Assembly (NCBI GenBank): GCA_045613685.1
Contig: JAZLBL010000015.1
Span: 1 to 64,000, forward strand
Reading direction: 5' to 3'
Length of the DNA stretch: 64,000 bases
Source: Fimenecus sp045613685
Lineage (GTDB): Bacteria; Bacillota; Clostridia; Oscillospirales; Acutalibacteraceae
Within the stretch, counting starts at the first letter, position 1, and every line of letters starts with the position of its first letter. Positions 43,204 to 51,285 of this stretch are shown piece after piece. The notes below the pieces were generated by a model. That model was given only the letters and a program-made list of their open reading frames with translations. It made no database searches and was not told the origin of the DNA. Position numbers and translations under genes: made by a program.

Positions 43204-43231
43204 AAAAAAGCAGAGCCGAAGCTCTGCTTTC
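43204..43231. terminator. Intrinsic terminator after the MATE gene at 43238
   Basis: AAAGCAGAGC / GCTCTGCTTT with a CGAA loop; on the minus strand it is followed by TTTTTTC. Confidence 0.85.
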
Positions 43232-43237
43232 ACATCT

Positions 43238-44617
43238 TTATACTATTATGTCTTGCATTTTCTTTTTTGCTTTTTTCAAAGTTTTTCCTAAGAAGATTGC
43301 ACTAAGCACTAACGACACACACTCTGCTATTGGGAATGCAAACCACACAAGTTCAAGTTTTCCTGTTTGCGCCAACAACCATGCACATGGCAAAAGCACA
43401 ACCAACTGACGACAAACCGAAACTATCAAGCTATAATTCGGATTACCGATTGCTTGACAAACCGAACCTGCAATAATGCAGAATCCTGCAAAAATCAAGT
43501 GGATTCCGATTATTCTCAACGCCGGAACACCGATTGCTAACATTTCTTCTGATGCGTTGAATAACAATAACAATTTATCTGGAACTGTTTCAAATGCAGC
43601 CACACCAATTAACATAATTGATATTGCAGTAACAAGTGTTATGATAATTGTCTTTTTAACACGGCTGAATTTTCTTGCGCCATAGTTATATGCGATAATC
43701 GGCACCATTCCATTATTAAGACCAAAAATTGGCATAAACACAAAGCTTTGAAGTTTGAAATACGCCCCGAAAACTGCTGTTGCGGTTGTTGTGAATGAAA
43801 TAAGAATTTTGTTAAGCGTAAAGGTCATTACAGAACCAATTGACTGCATTACTATTGATGGTAAACCGATTTTGTAAATATCTTTTACTATCTCTTTATC
43901 AAAACGAATAAGTTTTGTACTAAAATGAATGTCTTTATTATATTTAAGGTTGAAAATTATTGCTCCGATTGCTGCAACAATTTGTCCCGCAACTGTTGCT
44001 ATTGCTGCACCTGCAACTTCAAGTTTTGGGAATCCGAAAAGTCCAAAAATCAAAATCGGGTCTAAAATAATATTTGTAACTGCACCAATTAAATGTGTAA
44101 TCATAGTGCAGAATGTTCTACCCGTTGACTGCAACAATTTTTCAAAGCAGAATTGACCTACAATACCGAATGAAAGCACCATACAAATCATTGTGTATTG
44201 TGTGCCATAATTCACGATTTCAGGCACATCTGTCTGTGCTAAAAAGAATGGTTTTGTAACCAATAAGCCAACCATGGCAAACACAACGCTACAACAAATC
44301 GCAAGAAAAATACCTGTATTCGCAATTTTATTTGCTCTTTCAAAATTCTTTGCACCCAAAGCCCTTGAAAGAAGCGCATTCATACCAACAGATGTACCAC
44401 CACAAACGGCAATCATAATCTGTTGCATTGGAAACGCCAAAGACACCGCATTTAACGCATTTTCACTAAGTTGTGAAACAAAAATACTGTCAACTATGTT
44501 ATAGCAAGCCTGAACAAGCATTGAAATCATCATTGGTGTTGCCATTGATGCTAAAAGCTTGCCTTCGGGCATTATTCCCATTTTGTTCTCTTGTAAATTA
44601 TTTCTTTGTTCTGACAT
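43238..44617 (-). CDS. MATE-family multidrug/metabolite efflux transporter
   Basis: 459 aa with 12 hydrophobic segments in two related halves. Family motifs are LLASMATPMMISMLVQACYNIVDSIFVSQL and, in the second half, FGLNNGMVPIIAYNYGA. It is a cation-coupled exporter of cytotoxic compounds or metabolites; the substrate is unknown. The frame opens at 44638, but the ATG at 44617 has AAGGA 8 nt upstream and starts at the usual family position. It has a relative at 62921. Confidence 0.9.
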   Translation of the reverse strand: MSEQRNNLQENKMGIMPEGKLLASMATPMMISMLVQACYNIVDSIFVSQLSENALNAVSLAFPMQQIMIAVCGGTSVGMNALLSRALGAKNFERANKIANTGIFLAICCSVVFAMVGLLVTKPFFLAQTDVPEIVNYGTQYTMICMVLSFGIVGQFCFEKLLQSTGRTFCTMITHLIGAVTNIILDPILIFGLFGFPKLEVAGAAIATVAGQIVAAIGAIIFNLKYNKDIHFSTKLIRFDKEIVKDIYKIGLPSIVMQSIGSVMTFTLNKILISFTTTATAVFGAYFKLQSFVFMPIFGLNNGMVPIIAYNYGARKFSRVKKTIIITLVTAISIMLIGVAAFETVPDKLLLLFNASEEMLAIGVPALRIIGIHLIFAGFCIIAGSVCQAIGNPNYSLIVSVCRQLVVLLPCAWLLAQTGKLELVWFAFPIAECVSLVLSAIFLGKTLKKAKKKMQDIIV

Positions 44618-44645
44618 ATTTGAATCCTTATTTCGCACTACCGAA

Positions 44646-44675
44646 AAATAAGCCGCACATTAAGTACGGCTTTCA
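44646..44675 (-). terminator. Intrinsic terminator after the tyrosine kinase gene
   Basis: On the minus strand AGCCGTAC pairs with GTGCGGCT (one G-U) around TTAAT, followed by TATTTTTC. It lies 4 nt after the kinase stop. Confidence 0.75.
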
Positions 44676-44678
44676 TTT

Positions 44679-46157
44679 TTATTTCTTTTTGCTTTTATAT
44701 TCTTCGCCATAGCCATAGCCGTAACCATATCCGTAGCCGTAACCATAGCCATAACCCTTCTTGCTTCTCTTACCTGCTTTGATAAGATTTACAGCAGAGC
44801 TGCTATCTGCATCGTTGTAGATAACACCAAGAAGGTCTGTACCTGTACCATTGATATCTTCCATTGTCTTTCTGATACGGCGCATTGGAGCGCGGTCGTT
44901 ACGAACAACCATTACTGTTGCGTCTGCGTGCTGAGCAAGAATTGTTGCATCAGCCACAAGACCTGCCGGTGGAGTATCAATGATAACATAGTCAAACTCG
45001 TTCTTAACTGCTTCAAGAATTTCTTCTGTTTCATCAGCTGAAAGAAGTTCAGCAGATTCTGAAACAGCCTGACTTGAAATAAGAAGGAAAAGATTGAATT
45101 TTTCAAAATACTTAATTGATTCGCTAAGTGTCTTTTCACCTGAAATCACACCTGCAAGACCAGCTTCATTTGTTGCTGAAACACCAAGTGTTTTGTAAAC
45201 AGATGGTTTGCGAAGGTCAGCGTCAATCAAAAGAACTGATTTGCCGTTCTTTGCAAGAGCCAAAGCCGTGTTTGTTGCGATTGTTGTTTTACCTTCATTT
45301 TCAGCTGTACTTGTAAACACAAATGTCTTGTAATTATGACGTTTAGCAGTATTCTCAAGCTTCGCACGAATTGTCTTGAATGCTTCAATGAACATAAATC
45401 CAGTTTTCTTGTCTGTGAAGAGAAGTCCACCTTTGTCATTTCTCTTGATATGGATAATTGAACCAACAAGTTTGCTACCAAGTTTGTTTGTAATATCATC
45501 TGTAAGTTTAACTGTATCTTTAATGAAGATGCTAATACAGATTATACCAACAACAAGACCTGCGCCGAACACAAATCCCAATAATGTATAAAGAAGTTTT
45601 GAGTTGTCTGCATTTGCTTTTGTAGGCATTACAGGTTCATCAATAACAATCGCTCTTGTGTTGCTGTGTGCTTTATCTGTTGTTGCAGCGTAATTATTAA
45701 GATAACTTGTTGCAACTGCAAAAGAAACCTCAGGGTTAGATGTTGTTACATTAAGAGAAACGATTGATGTATCTTCAACAAGTGTGCCTTTAAGCATTTT
45801 CTTAACTTGGTCACCAGTAATTTCATAACCACTGTTTTTAGCAACTGCTTCCATAAGTGAATTTGTTTCTGTCATAATAACAACATAGTCACGAGCAAGT
45901 TGCATACCCGCATTAATATCACTTACACTTTGTCCACCAGACACTGTGTTTTCGTTTTTGTTATCAATAACAAAACGCATTGTGCAAGTGTACTGTGGCA
46001 CATAAGTAACCTTTGCAACTACAAAGCCAGCACCAGCGCAGATAACAGCAGCCAACAACACAGCCCACCATTTCTGAAGAACACGAAGTGCATATTGCAT
46101 AATAGTTGCAATATCAATGCCTTTTTCTATTTGAGAGTTGTTTGTATTATATTCCAT
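44679..46157 (-). CDS. Chain-length regulator fused to bacterial tyrosine kinase (CpsC/CpsD type), (YG)8 tail
   Basis: 492 aa. Residues ~15-220 are a Wzz-like domain with membrane helices near 30-50 and 185-210. Residues ~250-460 are a BY-kinase domain: Walker A STAENEGKTT, Walker A' LLIDADLRKP and Walker B YVIIDTPPAG. Such proteins control the length and export of exopolysaccharide through cycles of tyrosine autophosphorylation. The C-terminus is a run of eight Tyr-Gly pairs followed by EEYKSKKK, giving nine tyrosines. In most Firmicutes CpsC and CpsD are separate proteins. It has its own promoter and terminator. Confidence 0.93.
   Translation of the reverse strand: MEYNTNNSQIEKGIDIATIMQYALRVLQKWWAVLLAAVICAGAGFVVAKVTYVPQYTCTMRFVIDNKNENTVSGGQSVSDINAGMQLARDYVVIMTETNSLMEAVAKNSGYEITGDQVKKMLKGTLVEDTSIVSLNVTTSNPEVSFAVATSYLNNYAATTDKAHSNTRAIVIDEPVMPTKANADNSKLLYTLLGFVFGAGLVVGIICISIFIKDTVKLTDDITNKLGSKLVGSIIHIKRNDKGGLLFTDKKTGFMFIEAFKTIRAKLENTAKRHNYKTFVFTSTAENEGKTTIATNTALALAKNGKSVLLIDADLRKPSVYKTLGVSATNEAGLAGVISGEKTLSESIKYFEKFNLFLLISSQAVSESAELLSADETEEILEAVKNEFDYVIIDTPPAGLVADATILAQHADATVMVVRNDRAPMRRIRKTMEDINGTGTDLLGVIYNDADSSSAVNLIKAGKRSKKGYGYGYGYGYGYGYGYGEEYKSKKK
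44706..44756. repeat. Six-nucleotide tandem repeat coding for (YG)8
   Basis: About eight units of a degenerate hexamer (TAY GGN on the coding strand) in tandem at the 3' end of the kinase gene. Third positions differ between units, so the peptide is kept while the DNA drifts, which points to selection on the peptide. Confidence 0.85.
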
Positions 46158-46190
46158 ATCAATACTCCTCTTTTATTACATATCCAAAAG

Positions 46191-46219
46191 ATTATATCAA
46201 ACTCAATCTGAATATGCAA
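46191..46219 (-). promoter_or_regulatory. Promoter of the tyrosine kinase gene
   Basis: On the minus strand TTGCAT (46214-46219), a 17-nt spacer and TATAAT (46191-46196). Confidence 0.7.
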
Positions 46220-46254
46220 TGTTTTTTATAAACTTTTATATGGTTTTTAATAAT

Positions 46255-46521
46255 TTATTCGTCAAGCAAATTATGTTTTTTAAGTTTCTCAACAAGAGCG
46301 TCAAAATCTCTTTTCACAATCTCAACGTCCACATTATAATCACTTGCAATTTTTTCAACAATTTCTTCAGGAGAATTTGTTCCGTCAAGCAAATTAAAAA
46401 TCTCTGCACCAACGCTATTAAAAGTGATTACGCCATTAAAAGAAAGTCTTGCTTCACCTGTTGCAATAACAATTTTGCTACCTGCGACATCTTTTAATAT
46501 AAATCCATCTTTAATCTTCAT
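46255..46521 (-). CDS. PqqD-family RiPP recognition protein
   Basis: 88 aa, a whole PqqD domain (PF05402): a beta-hairpin start (KIVIATGEARLSFNGVITFN), then NSVGAEIFNLLDGTNSPEEIVEKIASDYNV and a final helical part with DFDALVEKLKKHNLLDE. PqqD proteins bind leader peptides and hand them to modifying enzymes. Here no radical SAM enzyme or precursor peptide is adjacent. Its start overlaps the upstream HPr-kinase-like gene by 11 nt, indicating tight coupling with that partner. The kinase gene 98 bp downstream has its own promoter. Confidence 0.88.
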   Translation of the reverse strand: MKIKDGFILKDVAGSKIVIATGEARLSFNGVITFNSVGAEIFNLLDGTNSPEEIVEKIASDYNVDVEIVKRDFDALVEKLKKHNLLDE

Positions 46522-47230
46522 TTTTTATCAACCTTTCAATTTCGTTATAAGCAGTAATTGCGGCATCTTTTTCCATATTGCAATGCAAAGTGAAAACTGG
46601 CACTTCGCGAAGAAGCAAATCCAAATTATCAAGCATATTAATCGCCATTGTCTTATCAACAGGATTAATTGTCTGTTCCAAAACCAATGGCGCTGCCATA
46701 GAATTATCTAATTTTTTAACTTTATTTTCTTTGCCACGGAATAAAAACACGATTGCTCTGACAGGAATTTTAACATCAAGATTCTCATCAGTTTTGCCCG
46801 AAAATGGAGTTCCACAAGCATACCACTTTCCGTTATCTCTCAACAGAGCAGGTTTATCATCATTGATGATTCTTGTATTTTCAAGATTTTCAAGCCAGAG
46901 ATGAGTGTGTGTTGATTTGCCTGTCCCACTTCTCGCAGAAAACAAATATGCAAAACCATCCTTCTCAACGCAAGAAGAGTGAAGCATCATTCCGCCGAAT
47001 CGCAAAATCTCGTTATAGAACGCATCACAAGTCCACATATACTCGTGCTCATCCCAAGATAAGTTAGGAATTTTTTCTTTTTTTATTTCAATGAATTCTT
47101 CACGAATATTGAGCTTTATTTGTGTTTCGCTGTCATCAAAATCTGCTTTGTACTTTTCAGAGCGTTCGCGAAGCAAATCTCCACGGACATTATATTCAGT
47201 TTTTATTCCTGCAATAATAAATTTTTCCAT
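46511..47230 (-). CDS. HPr-kinase-like protein (HprK-related)
   Basis: 239 aa. The P-loop SARSGTGKSTH lies near residues 95-105, preceded by LHSSCV and followed by NDDKPALL, FSGKTD and a VFLFRG strand, the pattern of the C-terminal catalytic domain of HPr kinase/phosphorylase. The usual N-terminal HprK domain is missing and is replaced by about 85 residues of unknown type. Such kinases are known beside PqqD-like proteins in RiPP and HPr-related systems, where some phosphorylate a precursor peptide. The gene sits 4 bp after the M23 peptidase gene, with PqqD directly downstream. Confidence 0.87.
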   Translation of the reverse strand: MEKFIIAGIKTEYNVRGDLLRERSEKYKADFDDSETQIKLNIREEFIEIKKEKIPNLSWDEHEYMWTCDAFYNEILRFGGMMLHSSCVEKDGFAYLFSARSGTGKSTHTHLWLENLENTRIINDDKPALLRDNGKWYACGTPFSGKTDENLDVKIPVRAIVFLFRGKENKVKKLDNSMAAPLVLEQTINPVDKTMAINMLDNLDLLLREVPVFTLHCNMEKDAAITAYNEIERLIKNED

Positions 47231-47234
47231 AATT

Positions 47235-48965
47235 TTAGCTATTCGGTCTGGTCTTTATTCCCAAATATGGAGCCGGATTTACCTTATTACCATTAACTCT
47301 AACTTCAAAGTGAAGATGCGGTCCAGTAACAAATCCTGACGAACCAATCTGACCGATTTGTTGTCCTCGTTTAACTTTTTGTCCTGCCGATACTCTTAAT
47401 GAGCCCGGTTTCATATGTGCGTAAAGCGTCTGTAATCCACCGCCGTGGTCGATAATTACACAATAACCATAAGAACTATAAACTCTTGCGAGTTTAACTG
47501 TACCTGACTCTGCTGCAAGAACAGGTGCACCCGTACTCTTACCACCCGGGCGAGTAATATCTATACCACCATGCCATCCGTTAAGACTTCTCTTGCCATA
47601 GTATGATGAAACGTGAGTTGCACCACCACTTGCAGGCCATACAAAGCGACCACCATAAGAGATAACGGGACCACCTGATGAACCGTAAGAATTCTTCTTT
47701 GTACCAACCTGAACTTTTTCATCAACGGCTTCTTTGACAGTCACTCTTGATACTTCTTTTGTTGAAACTCTCACGCCATCAATATATGTTACTAATTCAG
47801 TAACCTGTTGAACACCATTGACACCCTTTGTAACAACTTTTTTATCGCCAACATAAAGACTGTCTGTATTCACTTTTATTGTGCTATATGGAATCTCAAC
47901 TGTGCGAACTTCTGTTTTCGTTGTCTGAACCTGAACAAACCCAACTTCGCCAGAAAGCAAAATCTGTTGACCAACATATATTCTTTCACGAAGCTCAGGG
48001 TTAAGATTGAAAACTTCAGACGTTTTCATATTAAACTGCTTTGCAATTTTTGAAACAGTGTCACCTGACTGAACAGTATAATATCTTGCCTCACTCTTCT
48101 TTGAACGAAGCTTCTCGTTAAGATAAGCCGCATCACGAACAATATTTTCTTCATCAGGATAAAGCCCTTGAACATATTCAATGTTCTGCACAAAACTTAC
48201 AACTGCATTTGCTTCGCCTGTTTCGTGCTCTGCGAGAATACTGTCAAAAACACTGAGTGCGTCAGTTTCGTTTTTAACTGCGCAAACGAAGGCGTTATCT
48301 ATATAAATACCACATGCATTTGTGATGTTGCTATCTGATTTTTCTATGAGCTTATCGCAAATTGTAGATGAATCGTTAATCTGACTGAGTTTTACAGGCT
48401 TGATTTTGTATTCTGCATCACCAATAACATCCTTATCCGTTTTATCTGTTGCAGTTGCCACAGAAACATCAAGACGGTCAAGTGCTTGCTGATACGCTTC
48501 TTTATAGACCGCCTCGCTGCTTACATAACCGATAACTTCGTCGTTATAGTTGACTTCAAGAGCAAAGGTCATATCAGACAAACCTGAAACAACATTGAAA
48601 AGCAACAAAAGCGATGCCACAGGCAATGCGATATTCAACACATATGTAAATGACTTTTTGTATCTTGTGAACGCTTTTAACGCATAACCTTTGAACACAT
48701 CTCTTTTTCTTGTGTCAGGAGTTCTTGTCTTGAAGTCAGACATAACCCTTTTTGTTTCTGACACCAATTCCTTAAAATCATCGACACTTTCGTGGAAGAG
48801 TTTTAACACAAGTTTATCAATAACAATTATGAGTGTAAAAATCAATGTTCCTACAAATTTAATTGGTTTAAGCAACAATTCCCCAAGCCATCTGAAAAAG
48901 CGTTTACTGTAACGGATAGCCTGAATACCAATGTAATATATTTGATTGTAGATTAAGTCAAACAT
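47235..48965 (-). CDS. Cell-wall endopeptidase: G5, LysM and M23 domains
   Basis: 576 aa. The N-terminal 110 residues are basic and include one membrane helix (about 27-50) and a second near 100-125. A LysM domain follows (YTVQSGDTVSKIAKQFNM... near residue 280), then a G5 domain (about 345-420, with EIPYSTIKVNTDSLY and VTKGVNGVQQVTE) and an M23 metallopeptidase domain with WHGGIDI, GYCVIIDHGGGLQTLYAHM and GPHLHFEVR. It should cleave peptidoglycan cross-bridges at the cell surface. It lies directly upstream of the HprK-like and PqqD genes. Confidence 0.93.
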   Translation of the reverse strand: MFDLIYNQIYYIGIQAIRYSKRFFRWLGELLLKPIKFVGTLIFTLIIVIDKLVLKLFHESVDDFKELVSETKRVMSDFKTRTPDTRKRDVFKGYALKAFTRYKKSFTYVLNIALPVASLLLLFNVVSGLSDMTFALEVNYNDEVIGYVSSEAVYKEAYQQALDRLDVSVATATDKTDKDVIGDAEYKIKPVKLSQINDSSTICDKLIEKSDSNITNACGIYIDNAFVCAVKNETDALSVFDSILAEHETGEANAVVSFVQNIEYVQGLYPDEENIVRDAAYLNEKLRSKKSEARYYTVQSGDTVSKIAKQFNMKTSEVFNLNPELRERIYVGQQILLSGEVGFVQVQTTKTEVRTVEIPYSTIKVNTDSLYVGDKKVVTKGVNGVQQVTELVTYIDGVRVSTKEVSRVTVKEAVDEKVQVGTKKNSYGSSGGPVISYGGRFVWPASGGATHVSSYYGKRSLNGWHGGIDITRPGGKSTGAPVLAAESGTVKLARVYSSYGYCVIIDHGGGLQTLYAHMKPGSLRVSAGQKVKRGQQIGQIGSSGFVTGPHLHFEVRVNGNKVNPAPYLGIKTRPNS

Positions 48966-49010
48966 TATTGTTTCCTCAATTCAAATCATAAAATCCCAAT
49001 ATATATTTGC

Positions 49011-49039
49011 ATTTTACCACAAAAAAGAAAAAAAGGCAA
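49011..49039 (-). promoter_or_regulatory. Promoter of the M23 peptidase gene
   Basis: On the minus strand TTGCCT (49034-49039), a 17-nt spacer and TAAAAT (49011-49016). The -35 box is formed by the 3' arm of the terminator of the GGDEF gene. Confidence 0.6.
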
Positions 49040-49065
49040 GTCACAGTATATTCCTGCAACTTGCC
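49022..49065 (-). terminator. Intrinsic terminator after the GGDEF gene
   Basis: On the minus strand GGCAAGT pairs with ACTTGCC (outer stem), an inner CAG/CTG stem and two mismatched pairs bridge to a 7-nt loop, and TTTTTTTC follows. Confidence 0.7.
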
Positions 49066-49074
49066 TGTCATTTT

Positions 49075-50250
49075 TTATCTATATATGTCATTTTTATATG
49101 ATACACAGTTTTTCTCGCTATTTTTCGCGTTATAGAGTTGAGCGTCAGCTTTTTCGATAAAATACTGTGTAGATTTTTTCTTGCTGTTAAGACTTGTGTA
49201 AACACCAACGCTTACAGAAATCGGCTCTTTTACACCTTCGATTTTCACTTGATTTATATCTTTAAGAAGTTTTGTTAAATATTCAACCAACGCAGACACA
49301 TTTCTTTGGGCTGTAACCACAAGAAATTCTTCCCCACCATAACGGACACAAAGGTCAGTTGGTCTTGAGAAATGCTCTTTGATACATTTCGCAACTGCTT
49401 TAATACATATATCACCTTTTATATGACCATAGACATCATTGAACTTTTTAAAATCATCGATATCAAGCATAATAAAGCAAACATCATATCCGTTTGCATC
49501 ACAGAAACCTCTCATAGAATTGATTCTGCTTTCAAAACCTCGCCTGTTCATAAATTCTGTCAACGGGTCACCGTTTGCAGAGAATTCTAACTTTTTGTTC
49601 ACAAGTGCGTTTGCCATATAATAGAAAAATCTAATGTGCGAACAAAGCACGCCGGCAACAGCTAAAGCTATACAAACAATGATTGTGCCTAATGAACCAT
49701 CTGTGTATAAAATCAGATACACTTCAGTTGCCATTGAGAATGCAAAAACAAAGAGTTTTGGAATTGGTTCAATAACTGGTAAAAATGTAAATATAATCAT
49801 AAATGTTATGTAGTTATTGATTGCACCACGGTCAAGATATTCCATAACAGAAAAAGACAATGCTTCTACCATATAAATAATCCAATAACCAATATAAACA
49901 CTTTTCTTTTTCTTGTTCGAAATAAAACTCTTTCTTAAATCCACTTCAATAGCTATAATAACGCAAATTGAGATAAAAGCAAAAATGCAACACGACCACA
50001 AAAAACCTTTGCCATAATCGAATTTAACATTGGTCCAGATTGCCCAAATCATTCCACAGATTTCAACAACAAGCAAAACAACTGTTGCAGGGATAATTCG
50101 GATATAGTTAGCGTGAATTCTATCTGCTTCAATTTCACGATAAATAGGATTTTCACTTTTTCTCTCTCGTCTTGCCATGGTTACATCTGCAACCTGAGCA
50201 ATCATATGATTTACTATCTGAGTTAATTCACCTAAAATTTTGCTTTTCAT
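49075..50250 (-). CDS. Membrane diguanylate cyclase (GGDEF)
   Basis: 391 aa. Residues ~50-210 hold six hydrophobic helices forming a membrane input domain. The C-terminal GGDEF domain begins DPLTEFMNRRGFESRI, with GGEEF near residue 305 in CVRYGGEEFLV and SVSVGVYT later. The conserved GGEEF variant is active in most cyclases, so it probably makes cyclic di-GMP in response to an unknown signal. No phosphodiesterase (EAL) or PilZ gene is present here. It has its own promoter and terminator and may control the neighbouring envelope genes. Confidence 0.92.
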   Translation of the reverse strand: MKSKILGELTQIVNHMIAQVADVTMARRERKSENPIYREIEADRIHANYIRIIPATVVLLVVEICGMIWAIWTNVKFDYGKGFLWSCCIFAFISICVIIAIEVDLRKSFISNKKKKSVYIGYWIIYMVEALSFSVMEYLDRGAINNYITFMIIFTFLPVIEPIPKLFVFAFSMATEVYLILYTDGSLGTIIVCIALAVAGVLCSHIRFFYYMANALVNKKLEFSANGDPLTEFMNRRGFESRINSMRGFCDANGYDVCFIMLDIDDFKKFNDVYGHIKGDICIKAVAKCIKEHFSRPTDLCVRYGGEEFLVVTAQRNVSALVEYLTKLLKDINQVKIEGVKEPISVSVGVYTSLNSKKKSTQYFIEKADAQLYNAKNSEKNCVSYKNDIYR

Positions 50251-50283
50251 AATTATCCCCCTTTCGCTTGTCTTTCTAATAAA

Positions 50284-50312
50284 ATTTTATCACAAAAATT
50301 TTTCTCTTGCAA
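50284..50312 (-). promoter_or_regulatory. Promoter of the GGDEF gene
   Basis: On the minus strand TTGCAA (50307-50312), a 17-nt spacer and TAAAAT (50284-50289). Confidence 0.65.
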
Positions 50313-50387
50313 TAAGTTGTAACAAGATAATAGAAATTTCATAAAATGGTACTGTCAGTTGACAATTTTTTATTAGGAGGAACAGAG

Positions 50388-51209
50388 ATGTCAGAAAATA
50401 GAAACTGTATCCAATCAAAAATCAAAGAAGCTGTTTGTATCGATACAAACCGAGTTTATGACTCTTGCGCAGACAAAGATTGTCTTGAAGATTTGAGAGT
50501 TTATTTCACATCTTCAGCTCAATGTGTTATAGACCGAGCAACTAATGTTCGCTGTCGTGGAAGCGAAGTACTTAATGCTTTTATTGAAGTTGAAAGAGTG
50601 CCTTTTAATCGTGGCTTTTATTCAGTAGATATTACTTATTTCTTCAAGGTTTGCCTTGATGTTTTCTGTGGCCACGCAAGTCAGCCAACAATCGTTGAGG
50701 GACTTGCAAGTTTTTCTAAAAAATGCATTCTCTATGGTTCTGAAGGCAATGTAAAAGTGTTCTCATCTGAATTTGCAAGTTGCGAAACAGATACTCAACT
50801 TCAAATGACTAACACTAATCCAAGAGCAAAGGTGCAGACTGTTGACCCAATCTGTCTTGATGCTAAGCTTCGAAAAGCTCATGACTGTTGCGACCCTTGT
50901 CATAAACCAGGTAGATTACCAAAATGCGTTTGCCGTTGCTTTGACGGAGATTTTGACAGCTATGATAACGAGCCTGAAAAGATTGTCACAGTCACTCTTG
51001 GAATTTTCACAATCGTACAGCTTGAAAGAGATGTGCAGATGCTTATTCCTGCTTATGATTTCTGTATACCAAGCAAAGAATGCAGTTGCGATGCCGATAA
51101 CCCTTGCGACGCATTCAGAAAAATCCAATTTCCTGTTGACGAATTCTTCCCACCTAAAGAAGGTTGCTTGAAAAGCGACTCTTTCACAGGTTGCGGATGC
51201 GGAGATTAA
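50388..51209 (+). CDS. Cysteine-rich conserved protein, possibly surface or spore associated
   Basis: 273 aa with more than twenty cysteines, many in pairs (CCDPCHKPG, CVCRCF, CSCDADNPC, CGCGD). There is no signal peptide or membrane helix. The start MSENRNCIQSKIKEAVCIDTNRVYDSCADKDC recalls a conserved Clostridial family of unknown function. Cys-rich proteins without signal peptides in this group are often spore-coat-like, but that is inference. AGGAGG precedes the ATG at 50388; a further upstream in-frame ATG (50346) has no ribosome binding site. It is followed by a stem-loop terminator. Confidence 0.8.
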   Translation: MSENRNCIQSKIKEAVCIDTNRVYDSCADKDCLEDLRVYFTSSAQCVIDRATNVRCRGSEVLNAFIEVERVPFNRGFYSVDITYFFKVCLDVFCGHASQPTIVEGLASFSKKCILYGSEGNVKVFSSEFASCETDTQLQMTNTNPRAKVQTVDPICLDAKLRKAHDCCDPCHKPGRLPKCVCRCFDGDFDSYDNEPEKIVTVTLGIFTIVQLERDVQMLIPAYDFCIPSKECSCDADNPCDAFRKIQFPVDEFFPPKEGCLKSDSFTGCGCGD

Positions 51210-51214
51210 AAGAA

Positions 51215-51246
51215 AAACGGTAGGTTTTCACCTACCGTTTAGTTTT
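51215..51246. terminator. Stem-loop terminator between Cys-rich and zinc-ribbon genes
   Basis: AAACGGTAGG / CCTACCGTTT with loop TTTTCA; plus-strand tail AGTTTTATTT. It is a near-identical copy of the terminator after glgP (57525-57550). Confidence 0.85.
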
Positions 51247-51280
51247 ATTTCTTAAAAGCTGATTTTGTGCTTCAAATGTT
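51245..51280 (-). pseudogene. Relic of a glycogen phosphorylase 3' end
   Basis: Read on the minus strand, the codons give N-I-stop-S-T-K-S-A-F-K-K-stop, matching the glgP C-terminus N-I-W-N-T-K-S-A-F-K-K-stop at 57556-57591. Together with the stem-loop, 51213-51281 matches 57523-57592 with about five mismatches and one gap. Most coding differences are synonymous and TGG became TGA, so this looks like the tail of a decayed second glgP. The zinc-ribbon gene now ends immediately upstream of it. Confidence 0.7.
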
Positions 51281-51285
51281 AATTT

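Noticed and set aside
44706..44756. CRISPR-like short repeats
   Set aside because: The repeats are 6 nt, without spacers, and in frame within a coding sequence.
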